From the NCBI GenBank assembly GCA_008330645.1, contig VLTN01000037.1:124001-188000 (forward strand): a stretch of DNA of 64,000 nucleotides. Direction: 5' to 3'. The translations under genes and the position numbers were made by a program. The DNA is from Cafeteria roenbergensis (lineage: Eukaryota > Sar > Bigyra > Bicosoecida > Cafeteriaceae). Under the pieces are notes generated by a model. The model was not told the DNA's origin. It saw only the letters and a program-made list of their open reading frames with translations, and searched no databases. Positions 62,797-64,000 of this stretch are shown one piece after another; position 1 is the first letter of the stretch; each line of letters starts with the position of its first letter.

Positions 62797-64000
62797 ATGC
62801 GCCTAGCGGCATCTGCGGTGCGCGCGTGGCTGACTGCTCCTCTGGTTCTCTGCATATTTGTGGGCATGGCAGCTCCTGCCTTGGCCGTCTGCGCGCCCGG
62901 GGTCGAGGACGCGCCTGCCGACATTGAGCGGCTCGTCGTCAACGCCACCTGGTTCAGCAACGACAACCTGGTCCTCGGAATATCCGCGGCTGCCATTGGT
63001 GACCTTGATGATAACGGGGCGGTGGACTTTCTTGCTGGCCTTCCCCAGATCGATCTTGGGGACAATGCAAAAGGGACGGTGGCCGTTTTTTACATGAAGC
63101 CGCATATGCAAGGGCTCACGGGAGAGTACTACATCTTGCTACCGGGCAAGAACAGCGCGCTCGATGCGCGCATGACGGCCACCGGCCTGTTCGGGGTGGC
63201 GGTTGCGACTGGGCTGCCCGATGCTAGTCTAGGCGTTTCGACGTTTGCTGTGGGCGCGCCTGGCCTCGTCGTTACCGGCGAAGCACGCGCCAAAGGAGCC
63301 GTGTTCTTGCTCGAGGCCAATCCCAGAACTGGGGATGTCCCAAGCTACACTGAAATCAGTGCCAGCACGGCAGCGGCAATCCTTCCTGCCGCTGCACAGG
63401 TCGATGGCGCCCAATTTGGTCGAGGCCTGGCCGTGCTTGGCGTAGAGTCCTCTGGATTCGCGTGGTTGGCAGTTGGCGTGATGCATGCGCAGTTCAATGG
63501 CGTGCCGTATGTCGGCGGCGTGGTGCTCATGAAGCTGAACGCGACCAATTCCTTGGTGTCAGCCGTGATGCTGGAGCCCGCCGGCACCAGCGACGCGGTG
63601 CTCAGCATGTTCACCCACGGCCGCCAGCTGGGCTTCTCCGTGGCGGCAGTGCGCGACATGTCCGCCCCGCTGGACCCCTCAGGCGTGATCACGCTGGCCG
63701 TGGGCACCATCAGTGACTTGGCTCTGGGGCCTGGCACGGGGGGCGCCGTGTACGTGGTGCGGGCGAACATGACTGGAGCCGTCCTGGACGCCCTCCGCAT
63801 CGACAACACGACCCACCCGGTGCTCAGTGCGAGGGTGACGCCGACCGGGGCCTTCGGCTACGCCATTGCCGACGCCGGGGACGTGAACGGTGACGATACC
63901 CGTGACCTGCTGGTGTCCGCGCCGGACGCGTTGGTGGGCAGCAACCCCGCTGGGCCGGGCCAGGTCTTCACGCTGATGATGGGGCAGGACTCCATGAGCG
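62797..64000 (+). CDS. Secreted FG-GAP repeat (integrin-alpha-like) protein, 3' partial
   Basis: The frame opens at the ATG at 62797 and stays open to the window edge (401 codons visible), so the C terminus is missing. An N-terminal signal peptide of about 30 residues ends near APALA. Two FG-GAP type Ca2+-binding loops are clear: IGDLDDNGAVDFLAGLP near residue 68 and DAGDVNGDDTRDLLVSAP near residue 370. Between them are beta-propeller-like blades with Phe-Gly and Gly-Ala-Pro cores (such as FAVGAPGL, QFGRGLAVLG). The family folds as a seven-bladed propeller in integrin alpha chains and other surface adhesion proteins. Whether a membrane anchor follows cannot be seen. The ligand is unknown. Confidence 0.83.
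   Translation, partial: MRLAASAVRAWLTAPLVLCIFVGMAAPALAVCAPGVEDAPADIERLVVNATWFSNDNLVLGISAAAIGDLDDNGAVDFLAGLPQIDLGDNAKGTVAVFYMKPHMQGLTGEYYILLPGKNSALDARMTATGLFGVAVATGLPDASLGVSTFAVGAPGLVVTGEARAKGAVFLLEANPRTGDVPSYTEISASTAAAILPAAAQVDGAQFGRGLAVLGVESSGFAWLAVGVMHAQFNGVPYVGGVVLMKLNATNSLVSAVMLEPAGTSDAVLSMFTHGRQLGFSVAAVRDMSAPLDPSGVITLAVGTISDLALGPGTGGAVYVVRANMTGAVLDALRIDNTTHPVLSARVTPTGAFGYAIADAGDVNGDDTRDLLVSAPDALVGSNPAGPGQVFTLMMGQDSMS

Noticed and set aside
1-64000. Virus-like elements, retroelements or DNA transposons
   Set aside because: I saw no capsid, integrase, polymerase, transposase or reverse transcriptase motif, no terminal repeats and no composition break.
1-64000. tRNA and rRNA genes
   Set aside because: No cloverleaf with convincing A and B boxes and no rRNA core sequence stood out by eye in the intergenic spaces. 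A tRNAscan run would settle it.

Overview
The window is nuclear DNA of a GC-rich unicellular eukaryote. It holds spliceosomal introns, very large multidomain proteins, and families limited to or typical of eukaryotes: Dispatched-like RND proteins, fibrocystin-L, USP32-type deubiquitinase, NTAQ1 and DUF3638/DUF3645 helicase-like giants. Genes are close together (about 0.15-0.8 kb apart), introns are few and short (about 135-253 nt), and every donor I could place is GTGAG. A free-living heterotrophic stramenopile such as a bicosoecid (Cafeteria type) would fit, but that assignment is inference from composition and architecture only.

Layout from left to right: (1) 1-11931 +, the 3' part of a DUF3638/DUF3645 ATPase-like giant with a SPRY domain, open at the left edge. 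(2) 12084-19322 -, a Dispatched/Patched-like sterol-sensing-domain protein with a large FN3-like, Ser/Pro/Thr-rich and EGF-like ectodomain; a 135-nt intron probably joins a further C-terminal membrane part to it. (3) 20129-33520 +, head to head with (2), a four-exon fibrocystin-L (PKHD1L1-type) surface receptor of 4247 residues. (4) 34295-35044 +, a small disordered protein with an N-myristoylation/palmitoylation type start. (5) 35441-49734 -, a three-exon gene for a 4632-residue membrane protein with signal peptide, an internal Cys/Gly/His repeat, a perfect 33-bp minisatellite, kelch-like and IPT-like stretches. (6) 50352-51194 -, NTAQ1, the N-terminal glutamine amidohydrolase. (7) 51489-62304 +, head to head with (6), a USP32-like deubiquitinase with EF-hands and an acylated N terminus. 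(8) 62797-64000 +, the start of a secreted FG-GAP (integrin-alpha-like) protein, cut by the right edge.

Two themes recur. Genes 2, 3, 5 and 8 encode cell-surface proteins with adhesion-type modules (IPT/TIG, PA14, G8, EGF, FN3, kelch, FG-GAP). Genes 6 and 7, and possibly 1, belong to ubiquitin or N-degron biology, and 6 and 7 share a 294-bp divergent promoter region. No rRNA, tRNA, CRISPR array, transposon or virus-like element was recognised. Composition looks even across the window, with no AT-rich island. Joined exons were checked by hand for phase: the spliced lengths of genes 2, 3, 5 and 7 are all exact multiples of three.
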